The position numbers and the translations under genes are program-made. The notes below the pieces were generated by a model. It ran no database searches, was not told the origin of the DNA, and was given only the letters and a program-made list of their open reading frames with translations. Below are positions 1-9,292 of a DNA stretch of 15,091 nt, piece after piece (position 1 is the stretch's first letter; each line of letters starts with the position of its first letter). The stretch comes from Muribaculaceae bacterium. Its GTDB lineage: Bacteria; Bacteroidota; Bacteroidia; Bacteroidales; Muribaculaceae. The DNA is taken from positions 1-15,091 of the forward strand of contig JAFYCU010000233.1 of the NCBI GenBank assembly GCA_017545095.1, read 5' to 3'.

Positions 1-1
1 A

Positions 2-3000
2 CACCTCAACGGAAACATCACCGCCACGCTGAGCGGCGGCAATGGAGCCTTTGCCCTGAGCAGCAACACCATCACCGCTGCCGAGGCTGCCAATGGCAAG
101 ATTATCACCGTAACGTTCACTCCGAACGCCGATGGCAACTACACCGGCACTGTGACCCTCGCCAGCGACGGAGCCCAGAACGTGATTGTGAATCTCTCGG
201 GAACAGGTCATGTAATTACACCCACCATCAACGTTAGCAGCAACGCACTCGCGTTCGATGCCACCTATGTGAACGAGACCTCGACTAAGAAGTTTACTGT
301 TACAGGCTCTGACTTGAGCGACCGTGTTACGTTAACACTCAACGACCCTAATGGTGTCTTCTCACTTAGCCAACAAAGTGTCACAGCAGCTGTGGCCATG
401 AACGGCACCGGACGTGAGATTACCGTTACCTTTGCTCCCACCACTGTCGGCGAATATAGTGCCACTATCACGCTTAACAGCACTGGTGCCGCAGCCAAGA
501 CCGTTACGCTCAACGCACATGCCGTAGAGCATCAGCCCGCCCTCACCGTTTCGCCCCAGAGCATCAACTTTGGCACCGTTGAGCCCGATGAGCAGGCCAC
601 GCAGACCTTCACCCTCAATGGTGAATACTTGCTGGGCGATGTGACGCTCACACTGAACGACGCCAACGGCGTGTTCTCGCTTAGCGACAATACCGCTACC
701 AAGGCTCAAGTTGAGGCTGGCAAGACGATTATCGTCAGCTTCAGTGCTACCGAGGAGACTACTTATACTGGCAGCATCACGGTGAGTACCAGCGGATTGC
801 AAAACATCACCATCCAGCTCAGTGCCGAAGTCTCGACCGGCGGCACCGCCAGTGATGCCTACCTCGACATCGCCAAGTATGCCACCATCGACGATGCCGG
901 CTGGGCTAATGATGCAAAGAATTATGTAACGACATTCTATGAATACAATGAATATCCCGATGATGATTGTGCCTGGTTGACTATGCCGGTATTCGGTGCT
1001 TGGACAGGCCACCGCTATCCGTCGAATAACGGTCCGCAAAAGTGGATTAAGTACAATAGGGATACTAATAATGATTCATATAATACCATAGGAGGGGTTT
1101 CCACTGCTTGGGCTGCTAATGGTATATATAAAGGCAGTAATGCTTATTATAATGGTAAGACCGTGAGGCGTTTTGGCAATGATGGCAATTCTCGTACTAG
1201 CACAGAATATGCTCTTTCATTCTATATCACCAATGCTGCAGCAGTTAAAATTAGAGGAACGCACGGCAGAAGATCATCAGCTACTTATCCCACAACTCTT
1301 AAGGTGTATGAGTGCACCCAAAATGGAGATGCATTACAGGAGGGAACTTCAACTATTTCAGGAGGAAATCAAAGCTACACTGCAGCAAGCTCAGATTTTG
1401 AACTTGAAGTTGCTCTTGAGACTGGAAAAATTTATAAGATTGTTGCAAGTGTTACTCGTGGTAACTTTACCGAGATTGGTTTCCAGACACCGCTGAATAG
1501 GCCGAAGCTTAGTGCCACTCCCACCGAATTGTCGATGCGTGCTGCTCCGGGCGAGACGGCTACCGCTACTTTCAATGTCAAGGGCAAAAAGCTGTCGAAC
1601 GATGTGACGGTGACCCTCACCGACCAGAATGGCGTGTTTGCAGTGGCTCCGACCAGCATCAGCATTGCCAATGCGCAGAATGCCAATGGCACCGATGTGA
1701 CGGTGACGTTCAACGCTCCCGCCACCGAGGGCACATTCACAGGCACGGTGACGCTCACGAGCGGTGACCTCACGGCAACGGTCAACCTCAATGGCCAGTG
1801 TGTGGATGGCGGAACAGCCAGCGACAACTATCTGAACATTGCAAAGTATGCCACCATCGATGATGCGGGAGCTACAGTGAGCGGAATGCAATCCATCTAT
1901 AAGTACACCGAGTATGCTGCCGATGACTGCGCTTGGCTCACCCTGTCGAACTACGGTGCGATGAAGGCCGATGCAAACCAGAATTGGCTCGCGAGCTCAT
2001 CGCTCCAACAATATAACAATTCATGGTCTGCATCTGATATATTCCCAGGACAAGAAGCATACTTTGGTAGTGCACAAGCCTATTCTGTCTACGGAAGCGG
2101 CAACCAAGTGTTTTATGTCACCAACTGTACTCAGGTTAAAGCCATGGTCAAGGATGGAACCAGTTCCAAGGCAACCTTGTCAATTTATGAGTGCACCGAG
2201 AATGCTAATGGCACGCTCACAGCTTCTGCTACAGCAACCGACTCACAGCAGGGCGGCGCAAGTGGCACTGCGGTTATAACTTCGGCCACTCTTGATGCTT
2301 CCAAGATTTATAAGGTTCAGTTGACTGGCGGTGGCTCCTATCCCGACATTTTGGAAATCGGTTTCCAAACCCCGGTGCTCTTGCCCGCGCTCACGGCTTC
2401 GCCTACAGGCAAGGACATCATCGCTGAGCCTGGTCAGACCATTACCGAGACCATCACAGTGACGGGCAGCCGCCTGACCGAGGATGTGACCGTGACACTC
2501 GTCGACCCCAATGGCTGCTACAGTGTGTCACCGACCACCATCAGTGCAGCCGATGTTATGGCAGGTGCCACCGTGACGGTGACCTTTAATGCTCCCGCCA
2601 CCGATGGCTCTTACCGCGCCCAGGTCAATTTCACCAGCGGAACGGCTTCGGCTCATACCATATTCTATGGTGCCGTGGGTGAGAAGGGTTCGGCTTATAG
2701 CCGCTACCTCGACATCGCCAAGTATCAGACTGTCGGTACTGGTGAGTGGTACACGGGCATCTTTGAACATCCATACAAGTACAATGATGTTGACTATCTT
2801 GCCGACCAAGTGGCTTGGCTCACGCTGCCCGCTGCCTTGCCTTACTATGCTTGGAACTACAATGACCAGAACTGGTGCGCCGTATCTTCGGGGGCAAGTG
2901 GTGGTTGGTATGGTCATCAATGGGCTGCTACCGACGTGTTCCAAGGTTATGAATATTTCAAACGAGCTGACTTGGCTGATGATGATGGAGACTATGCCCA

Positions 3001-4288
3001 CATGATGGGTGGAAACGAGAGTAATTCTACCTCTAACACCGACATCTTCTATGGTATTTACCAGGTGACCAACTGCACTCAGGTGAAGGCTTACTGCTAT
3101 AATAATGGCGCAACGAGTTCTTATCCTGCATTCATCCAGATTTATGAACTCACAGAGAATGCCGATGGTACTCTAACTCAAAGTGAAACACGCACCGACA
3201 TTCAGACCAGCTATACCTCAGGAGCTCAGACGATGACCTCGGCCACGCTTGATGCCAACAAAATTTATTTCGTGGCAGTGGGCGGTTATCGTGGTTTCAC
3301 CTATGAGGTCGCCTTCCGCACACCGATTCCCACGGTGACACTCGCTGAGCTGGCAACCGATGGCAACGAGGGGCAATACTACATCCTCGAGGACAACAAT
3401 GTTGAGTTTGTGCGCCTCTCGGCCGATGGCAAGAAGCTCTTCTGCAAGGACAACAACGGATTTGCCAACCCCAGCGTTCCTGAGGATGGGCAAATCGACT
3501 ATGTGATGCAGAAGACCGACCTGATGTTGCGCGAGGCTTGGGACCAGAGCAACTGGGTGGCCCTGACGCTCGATGGCAGCGGCGAGTGGACGAGCAACGA
3601 CCTTGCCAGCTATAGCAACAAGAAGCTCACTCATGTGCTAGGCCGCCTTACCGACAAGGCCAACCCGAACCTGCTGATTTCTACTACCAGCAAGCCCACC
3701 GCCGGTACTGCCGTGACTGCGCCCTACATGAGCCAGCCCAACAACTACGTGACCTGTAACTTCGCCGAGACTGTGCAACTGGGCAGCGATGGCAACTACT
3801 ACTTCTTTGTGGCTCCCAAGCCCATGGAGGTGGTGCAGGTGAACTGGGCGATGTGGGATGGCGACGCCAGTCGCTTCGTGGTGGTGCCCAGCGTGGGTGC
3901 GAGCAACACGTTCAACCTTGATGGTAGCTTCTACATCAACATGAGTGAGTACAGCGGCACCAAGCCCACCCTGCAGCACAACGCCATCTACAACTTTGTG
4001 GCGCTGGTGAAGCAGGAGAACGCCACGGCCTCGTCGCTGCAGTCGCGCCGACGCGATCCCGCACAGGCTCCGACGGGCTACATGGTCTTTCCCATCAGCG
4101 GTCTGGAGACTCCAGTGGGTGCCTACGATGGCAACATCGTCACCGGCTTGGCCGATGTGCGCGCCATGGCTCCCGCTGTGGAGGTGGCCCGCTTCAATGC
4201 CGCTGGACAGCGCGTCGGCACCGACTACCGTGGCGTCGTGATCATTCGCATGAGCGACGGCACAGCACGCAAGGTGGTCGTGGAATAA
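2..4288 (+). CDS. Large modular surface/secreted protein with Ig-like repeats, 5'-truncated
   Basis: The reading frame is open from base 2, so the start and any signal peptide lie outside the window; 1428 residues are visible. The order is: Ig-like beta-sandwich repeats (about 2-208, 209-534, 535-832), module D1 (840-1497), Ig-like repeat (1498-1803), D2 (1807-2379), Ig-like repeat (2380-2670), D3 (2671-3330), a separate C-terminal domain (3331-4160) and a short tail. The Ig repeats share a pattern of S-P near the start, DVTLTLxDxNGVFS, and VTFxAPAT with YTGTVTL. The D modules share YLDIAKYATIDDAG, AWLTL, TNCTQVKA, IYECTEN and EIGFQTP; I do not recognise this family. The domain at 3331-4160 resembles OB-like domains in other gut Bacteroidales surface proteins. 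The tail (VARFNAAGQRV ... DGTARKVVVE) looks like a type A type IX secretion sorting signal, which implies export and cell-surface attachment. The substrate or partner is unknown; adhesion or glycan binding is a guess. Confidence 0.85.
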   Translation, partial: HLNGNITATLSGGNGAFALSSNTITAAEAANGKIITVTFTPNADGNYTGTVTLASDGAQNVIVNLSGTGHVITPTINVSSNALAFDATYVNETSTKKFTVTGSDLSDRVTLTLNDPNGVFSLSQQSVTAAVAMNGTGREITVTFAPTTVGEYSATITLNSTGAAAKTVTLNAHAVEHQPALTVSPQSINFGTVEPDEQATQTFTLNGEYLLGDVTLTLNDANGVFSLSDNTATKAQVEAGKTIIVSFSATEETTYTGSITVSTSGLQNITIQLSAEVSTGGTASDAYLDIAKYATIDDAGWANDAKNYVTTFYEYNEYPDDDCAWLTMPVFGAWTGHRYPSNNGPQKWIKYNRDTNNDSYNTIGGVSTAWAANGIYKGSNAYYNGKTVRRFGNDGNSRTSTEYALSFYITNAAAVKIRGTHGRRSSATYPTTLKVYECTQNGDALQEGTSTISGGNQSYTAASSDFELEVALETGKIYKIVASVTRGNFTEIGFQTPLNRPKLSATPTELSMRAAPGETATATFNVKGKKLSNDVTVTLTDQNGVFAVAPTSISIANAQNANGTDVTVTFNAPATEGTFTGTVTLTSGDLTATVNLNGQCVDGGTASDNYLNIAKYATIDDAGATVSGMQSIYKYTEYAADDCAWLTLSNYGAMKADANQNWLASSSLQQYNNSWSASDIFPGQEAYFGSAQAYSVYGSGNQVFYVTNCTQVKAMVKDGTSSKATLSIYECTENANGTLTASATATDSQQGGASGTAVITSATLDASKIYKVQLTGGGSYPDILEIGFQTPVLLPALTASPTGKDIIAEPGQTITETITVTGSRLTEDVTVTLVDPNGCYSVSPTTISAADVMAGATVTVTFNAPATDGSYRAQVNFTSGTASAHTIFYGAVGEKGSAYSRYLDIAKYQTVGTGEWYTGIFEHPYKYNDVDYLADQVAWLTLPAALPYYAWNYNDQNWCAVSSGASGGWYGHQWAATDVFQGYEYFKRADLADDDGDYAHMMGGNESNSTSNTDIFYGIYQVTNCTQVKAYCYNNGATSSYPAFIQIYELTENADGTLTQSETRTDIQTSYTSGAQTMTSATLDANKIYFVAVGGYRGFTYEVAFRTPIPTVTLAELATDGNEGQYYILEDNNVEFVRLSADGKKLFCKDNNGFANPSVPEDGQIDYVMQKTDLMLREAWDQSNWVALTLDGSGEWTSNDLASYSNKKLTHVLGRLTDKANPNLLISTTSKPTAGTAVTAPYMSQPNNYVTCNFAETVQLGSDGNYYFFVAPKPMEVVQVNWAMWDGDASRFVVVPSVGASNTFNLDGSFYINMSEYSGTKPTLQHNAIYNFVALVKQENATASSLQSRRRDPAQAPTGYMVFPISGLETPVGAYDGNIVTGLADVRAMAPAVEVARFNAAGQRVGTDYRGVVIIRMSDGTARKVVVE

Positions 4289-4308
4289 AACCCCGCTCAA
4301 CTATCAAT

Positions 4309-4355
4309 CAACATCAGTCGCTGCCATTCATCTCGGATGGCAGCGACTGATGTTG
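4309..4355 (+). terminator. Perfect 19-bp hairpin after the surface-protein gene
   Basis: Bases 4309-4327 are the exact reverse complement of 4337-4355, with a 9-nt loop between. The hairpin begins 21 bases after the stop codon. No U-tract follows (the next bases are TAAACC), so it is not a textbook intrinsic terminator. It may be a transcript-end or RNA-stabilising hairpin. Confidence 0.6.
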
Positions 4356-4397
4356 TAAACCTATCGTAGAAAACCCTTTTGATTCACAGAAAAATAT

Positions 4398-4405
4398 TAA
4401 CTTTG
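4398..4405 (+). promoter_or_regulatory. Bacteroidetes -7 promoter box (TAACTTTG) for the LUD gene
   Basis: TAACTTTG matches the TAnnTTTG box of the Bacteroidetes housekeeping sigma factor. The nearest upstream TTTG (4378-4381) is 16 bases away, closer than the usual 19-21, so the -33 element is weak. Transcription from here would give a leader of roughly 110 nt before 4523. Confidence 0.6.
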
Positions 4406-4411
4406 CAGTCC

Positions 4412-4522
4412 AAAACTCGCATCACCCACCATGGGTGGAGGAGGTAATGGATTTTGTCTCATCTTTGTTGATGTAAGGCGAGACGCAGTCTCGCTCCACA
4501 CAACTATAAACTGTAAAACCCT
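4412..4522 (+). promoter_or_regulatory. Structured leader of the LUD-domain gene
   Basis: The leader contains CCACC-ATG-GGTGG near 4427-4439 and a 7-bp hairpin GCGAGAC-GCA-GTCTCGC at 4478-4494. GAGAC (4480-4484) can instead pair with the upstream GTCTC (4456-4460), supported by CATC/GATG (4460-4463 with 4470-4473), so two mutually exclusive folds are possible. It matches no riboswitch class I can name. Confidence 0.35.
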
Positions 4523-5161
4523 ATGCCAACACCTACCGAACTCCGCAACGCCCGTTTGGGCGAGCATCTGATTGCGGCCTTGCGTCGCCGCAACATCGAG
4601 GCGCACTACTGCGCCACATCGGCCGAGGCCGTGCGCTGTGTGCAGCAGCTCATCGCCGACGGCAGTACCGTGACTTGGGGCGGTTCGATGACCATCCGCG
4701 ACATGGGACTCACCCAGGCACTCCACGACCGCGACACAATCCACGTGCTCGACCGCGACCGTGCTGCCGACCGCGACGAAGCCACCCGAATCTATCAACA
4801 GGCGTTTACCGCCGATGTGTATCTCTCCAGTGCCAACGCCATCAGCGAGGACGGCGTGATTGTGAACATCGACGGCAACGGCAACCGCGTGGCCGCCATC
4901 ACCTGGGGACCGAAACGCGTCATCTTCGTCATCGGCCTGAACAAGGTGGCTCAGACTGTCGAGGCCGCTGTGGCACGGGCGCGCAGCACTGCTGCCCCGG
5001 TCAATGCCTCGCGCTTCGGCATCGCCACACCCTGCCAGACCGACGGCGTGTGCCACAACTGCCACGCCCCGCAGTGCATCTGCAACCACATCCACCTGCT
5101 GCGCAACAGTCCCGCCGGCCGTCACCTCGTGATCCTCGTAGGCGAGCCCCTCGGCTACTAA
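4523..5161 (+). CDS. LUD-domain (LutC/YkgG-like, DUF162) protein with C-terminal cysteine cluster
   Basis: This is a 212-residue cytoplasmic protein of the LUD (lactate utilisation domain) family. Family features visible are TWGGSMTIRDMGL at about residues 51-63, SSANAISEDGVIVNIDG at 102-118 and ITWGPKRVIFVIGLNKV at 126-142. The C-terminus carries C171, C177, C180, C185 and C187, spaced like a metal or Fe-S site. LUD proteins usually work with LutA/LutB-type iron-sulphur oxidoreductases in L-lactate oxidation, but no such partner is in this window, so the gene looks free-standing. Length is normal for single-domain members. The ATG at 4523 is chosen because the protein aligns from MPTPTELRNARLG onward with no useful upstream start. 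The family assignment is firm; the lactate role is inferred from the family only. Confidence 0.85.
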   Translation: MPTPTELRNARLGEHLIAALRRRNIEAHYCATSAEAVRCVQQLIADGSTVTWGGSMTIRDMGLTQALHDRDTIHVLDRDRAADRDEATRIYQQAFTADVYLSSANAISEDGVIVNIDGNGNRVAAITWGPKRVIFVIGLNKVAQTVEAAVARARSTAAPVNASRFGIATPCQTDGVCHNCHAPQCICNHIHLLRNSPAGRHLVILVGEPLGY

Positions 5162-5208
5162 CCCTGTAAACCCGTGGAGTCTACCTGAAGGAGGGTCTTA
5201 CCGAAACT

Positions 5209-5490
5209 TGTAGAGCCGCATCACGATGCGGCTGATGGCCGAGTCAAACCCGACCTGTAGAGCCGCATCACGATGCGGCTGATGGCCGAATCAAAGCCTA
5301 CATGTAGAGCCGCATCACGATGCGGCTGATGTCCGAATCAAAGCCGACATGTAGAGCCACATCACGATGCGGCTGATATCCGAATCAAAACCGACATGTA
5401 GAGCCGCATCGCGATGCGGCTGATGTCCGAGTCAAAGCCGACATGTAGAGCCGCATCACGAGCGGCTGATGGCCGAGTCCCAGCCCGAAC
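5209..5490. repeat. Array of five 47-bp tandem repeats plus a degraded sixth, each with a hairpin
   Basis: Units start at 5209, 5256, 5303, 5350 and 5397, each exactly 47 bp, with a sixth at 5444 that has lost one base in the right arm. Each begins TGTAGAGCCGCATC and contains the palindrome AGCCGCATC-AC-GATGCGGCT (9-bp stem, 2-nt loop), followed by GATG(G/T)CCGA(A/G)TCAAA and a short tail. The fourth unit has one stem mismatch (AGCCACATC) and the fifth has loop GC. The array follows the LUD stop codon by 47 bases and could lie in that transcript's 3' end. Confidence 0.9.
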
Positions 5491-5519
5491 CACAAGTGGC
5501 TGTTGCTAACGAAGTTACA

Positions 5520-5545
5520 AGCCGCTGCGTGCAGCGGCTCTACAG
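5520..5545 (-). repeat. Inverted single copy of the array hairpin with a different stem
   Basis: Read on the minus strand this is TGTAGAGCC followed by a 9-bp stem AGCCGCTGC / GCAGCGGCT with a 2-nt loop (5520-5539). It keeps the flank of the 47-bp units, but three stem positions differ on both arms so pairing is preserved. A fragment of the unit tail (TTGATGGCCGAGTC) recurs at about 5576-5589. Confidence 0.75.
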
Positions 5546-5685
5546 GCGGCAAACAACGGCGGCCTGCGGTGCGCTTGATGGCCGAGTCCAACTCGCCTCG
5601 TGTAGCCCTTTGTCGAAAACTCCCGCTCACCCCCCTATCCGCGAAAAAATATTCCTCATAACTGACGAGCTATTGAAAAAAACTG

Positions 5686-5693
5686 TAACTTTG
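5686..5693 (+). promoter_or_regulatory. speA: Bacteroidetes -7 promoter box (TAACTTTG) for speA
   Basis: TAACTTTG followed by GCA is the same box as at 4398. It lies in an A/T-rich stretch immediately after the repeat array. No TTG sits at the ideal distance upstream, so the -33 half is weak. The predicted start of transcription, near 5700, would leave a leader of about 170 nt. Confidence 0.6.
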
Positions 5694-5723
5694 CAGGTTG
5701 AAAAAGAATGTAAAACATCCAAG

Positions 5724-5825
5724 TAATCGTTTATAGCTAACTGCGTGCGATTATTGCATCATAAAACTAAAGCTCAGAAGGACAGAATAAGCGCAAGGTC
5801 GTTGATGATAGAATCTTATGTCCTT
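5724..5825 (+). promoter_or_regulatory. Structured 5' leader of arginine decarboxylase
   Basis: Two inverted repeats are visible. TAATCG (5724-5729) pairs with CGATTA (5748-5753). AAGGAC...ATAAG (5778-5791, with a 3-nt bulge AGA) pairs with CTTATGTCCTT (5815-5825), an 11-bp stem around a 23-nt loop. The rest of the leader to 5870 is A/T-rich and unstructured by eye. A role in polyamine or arginine control of speA is possible but not shown. Confidence 0.35.
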
Positions 5826-5870
5826 ATGTGTTCTTTTACCAAATGTTTATAATAAGCTTTTAAACTGCAT

Positions 5871-7796
<1,926 letters not shown>

Positions 7797-7800
7797 AGCA

Positions 7801-7911
7801 AGCAACGAGAGCCAAGAACCGAGAACCAAGAACCGAGAACCAAGAGCCAAGCTCCAAGAACCAAGCTCCAAGAACCAAGCTCAAAGCTCCAAGAATCAAG
7901 CTCCAAGAACC
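7801..7911. repeat. Low-complexity tract of CCAAGAAC/CCAAGCT microrepeats
   Basis: After the speA stop, about 110 bases consist almost wholly of variants of CCAAGAAC, CCGAGAAC and CCAAGCT, strongly G+A+C biased on the + strand and poor in T. The same words recur at 9072-9120 and 13696-13730. No ORF or terminator is evident. Confidence 0.85.
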
Positions 7912-7938
7912 GATTCCCTAGATTCCTTAGATTCCCTA
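7912..7938. repeat. Three tandem 9-mers GATTCC(C/T)TA
   Basis: GATTCCCTA, GATTCCTTA and GATTCCCTA occur head to tail directly after the CAAGAAC tract and 24 bases before the DUF445 start codon. This could act as a regulatory spacer or just be slippage-prone filler. Confidence 0.8.
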
Positions 7939-7962
7939 TTGCAATCCCCCTGATCCGCCATC

Positions 7963-8979
7963 GTGTTCCCTGCTCCTTTCAACTACATCCTTGCGCCGCT
8001 GGTGGGCGGTGTGATTGGCTACATCACCAACGATTTGGCCATCCACATGCTGTTCCGTCCGCATCAGGCGAAATATCTGTTTGGCCGCCGCATTCCGTTC
8101 ACGCCGGGCCTCATCCCCAAGGAACGCGACCGTATCGCCGCCTCGGTGGGCGATACCATCAGCCACAACCTGATGAACCACGAGGTGCTGGAGCGCACGC
8201 TGCTCAGCCACGAGATGAAAGCCCGCATCGCACAGGCCATCGACAATTATTTCGACGGCCTGCGGCACAACAATGAACCCTTGGGCGAATACTTGTCGCA
8301 CTTTGCCGGGCGAGAGGAGATAGAGGCATTGTCGGCCAGCACCAGCGCGGAACTCACCCGCATCATCCACCACAAACTCGCCGACGAAGCCATAGGCAAC
8401 CAAATCGCCCACATCGCCGTGGAGCATGTGATGAAGAAGATGTCGGGTTTTGGCCATCAGGTGGGTGATGTGCTTGCCGAGGGGGGCATAGGGCATGGCG
8501 GTGGCATAGGTGATGCCATCAAGCGCGGCATCGGACGCCTGTTTGGCAAAAGCGGCCAGAACACTGTGAGCGACTTCATCGATGCGCTGGCCCACCCCGT
8601 GGAGAAAGCACTGGCCAAAAACATCAACGAGATGCTCAAGCAGCATTCCGAAGACATCGTGGGCGACATCATCACCGGCGAGCTCGACAAACTGCTCGCC
8701 CGGCCCATGAGCGACCTCGTGAGCGGCAAGGACGCACAGATAGCGCACATCAAGGATACCCTGTTGAATCTCTACCACCAACTGGTGACCACGCAGCTGC
8801 CCCGTGCACTCGAGGCTTTAGACGTGAGCCGCATGATTCAGAACCGTCTGGCCGAGATGGACGTGGAGCAGGTGGAACAGCTCATCATGAGCGTTATGCG
8901 CCGCGAACTAAGGGCCATCGTTTGGCTCGGAGCACTCCTCGGCGCCATCATGGGCTGCGTGAACATGCTGTTGTTCTAA
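7963..8979 (+). CDS. DUF445 family membrane protein
   Basis: This 338-residue protein belongs to the DUF445 family, whose biochemical role is not established. The N-terminus (NYILAPLVGGVIGYITNDLAIHMLFRP, about residues 7-33) holds the first hydrophobic segment and the conserved GYITNDLAIHMLF signature; GRRIPFTPGLIPKERDRIA follows at about 41-59. A long helical middle region contains a Gly/His-rich stretch (about 155-180). The last 24 residues (ELRAIVWLGALLGAIMGCVNMLLF) form a C-terminal membrane helix. The start must be the GTG at 7963: an in-frame TGA lies four codons upstream (7951) and the next ATG would cut into the signature. It lies downstream of speA and may share its transcript despite the 166-bp gap. 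Confidence 0.85.
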   Translation: MFPAPFNYILAPLVGGVIGYITNDLAIHMLFRPHQAKYLFGRRIPFTPGLIPKERDRIAASVGDTISHNLMNHEVLERTLLSHEMKARIAQAIDNYFDGLRHNNEPLGEYLSHFAGREEIEALSASTSAELTRIIHHKLADEAIGNQIAHIAVEHVMKKMSGFGHQVGDVLAEGGIGHGGGIGDAIKRGIGRLFGKSGQNTVSDFIDALAHPVEKALAKNINEMLKQHSEDIVGDIITGELDKLLARPMSDLVSGKDAQIAHIKDTLLNLYHQLVTTQLPRALEALDVSRMIQNRLAEMDVEQVEQLIMSVMRRELRAIVWLGALLGAIMGCVNMLLF

Positions 8980-8994
8980 AGAAGCAAGACTCAT

Positions 8995-9019
8995 GGCCTC
9001 CTGATGGAGGGGCTTTTTT
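8995..9019 (+). terminator. Rho-independent terminator of the speA-DUF445 block
   Basis: Stem CCTCC (8997-9001) / GGAGG (9006-9010) with loop TGAT, extended by bulged G-C pairs, is followed by GGC and six T residues (9014-9019). It lies 17 bases after the DUF445 stop and separates this block from the convergent minus-strand genes. Confidence 0.8.
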
Positions 9020-9038
9020 ACTGCCTGTAACCGAGTCC

Positions 9039-9079
9039 TGTAGAGCCGCACCCTGGTGCGGCTGATGGCCGAATCAAGA
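9039..9079 (+). repeat. Dispersed single copy of the 47-bp hairpin unit
   Basis: TGTAGAGCCGCACC opens a palindrome AGCCGCACC-CT-GGTGCGGCT followed by GATGGCCGAATCAA, the layout of the 5209-5490 units. Relative to those units the inner stem pair changes from T-A to C-G on both arms. The unit's end runs directly into the CAAGAACC tract. Confidence 0.85.
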
Positions 9080-9120
9080 ACCAAGAACCAAGAATCAAGA
9101 ATCAAGAACCAAGAACCGAG
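9072..9120. repeat. CAAGAACC/CAAGAATC microrepeat tract
   Basis: About seven head-to-tail copies of AATCAAGAACC-like words occur here, of the same kind as at 7801-7911. The tract leads into the long dispersed repeat at 9124. Confidence 0.8.
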
Positions 9121-9123
9121 ATG

Positions 9124-9292
9124 CCTCAAGAACCAGAATGCAAGAAGCAAGAGCACAATCAGTCCGCAGGTCGCAAGGCATCGCCTTGCGAAACCCTGCC
9201 GCATTGCGCCGCTCGTAGCGTGGACGTGGCAGGCCGCGTCCCAACAAAACGCTTGTTTACGTGTTTGTTCCTCGTCACTCATCACTAAAAAA
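9124..9292. repeat. Long dispersed repeat, copy A (direct repeat of 13715-13888)
   Basis: About 169 bp aligns by eye to 13715-13888 with five substitutions, one 1-nt indel and one 7-nt indel. It contains hairpin TCGCAAGGC / GCCTTGCGA (9171-9191, 3-nt loop) and hairpin GGACGTGGC-AG-GCCGCGTCC (9222-9241, with one G-T pair), then a CGTCACTCATCACTAAAAAA tail. It starts just after the DUF445 terminator region and overlaps the end of the SGNH gene. Confidence 0.9.

Noticed and set aside
5209..5490. Possible CRISPR array
   Set aside because: The whole 47-bp period is conserved with no unique spacers, and no cas gene is nearby. It is a tandem hairpin repeat.
5469..5726. An 85-codon + strand ORF upstream of speA
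   Set aside because: It spans the degraded repeat and the speA promoter, has no recognisable domain, and is best explained as chance reading of repeat DNA.
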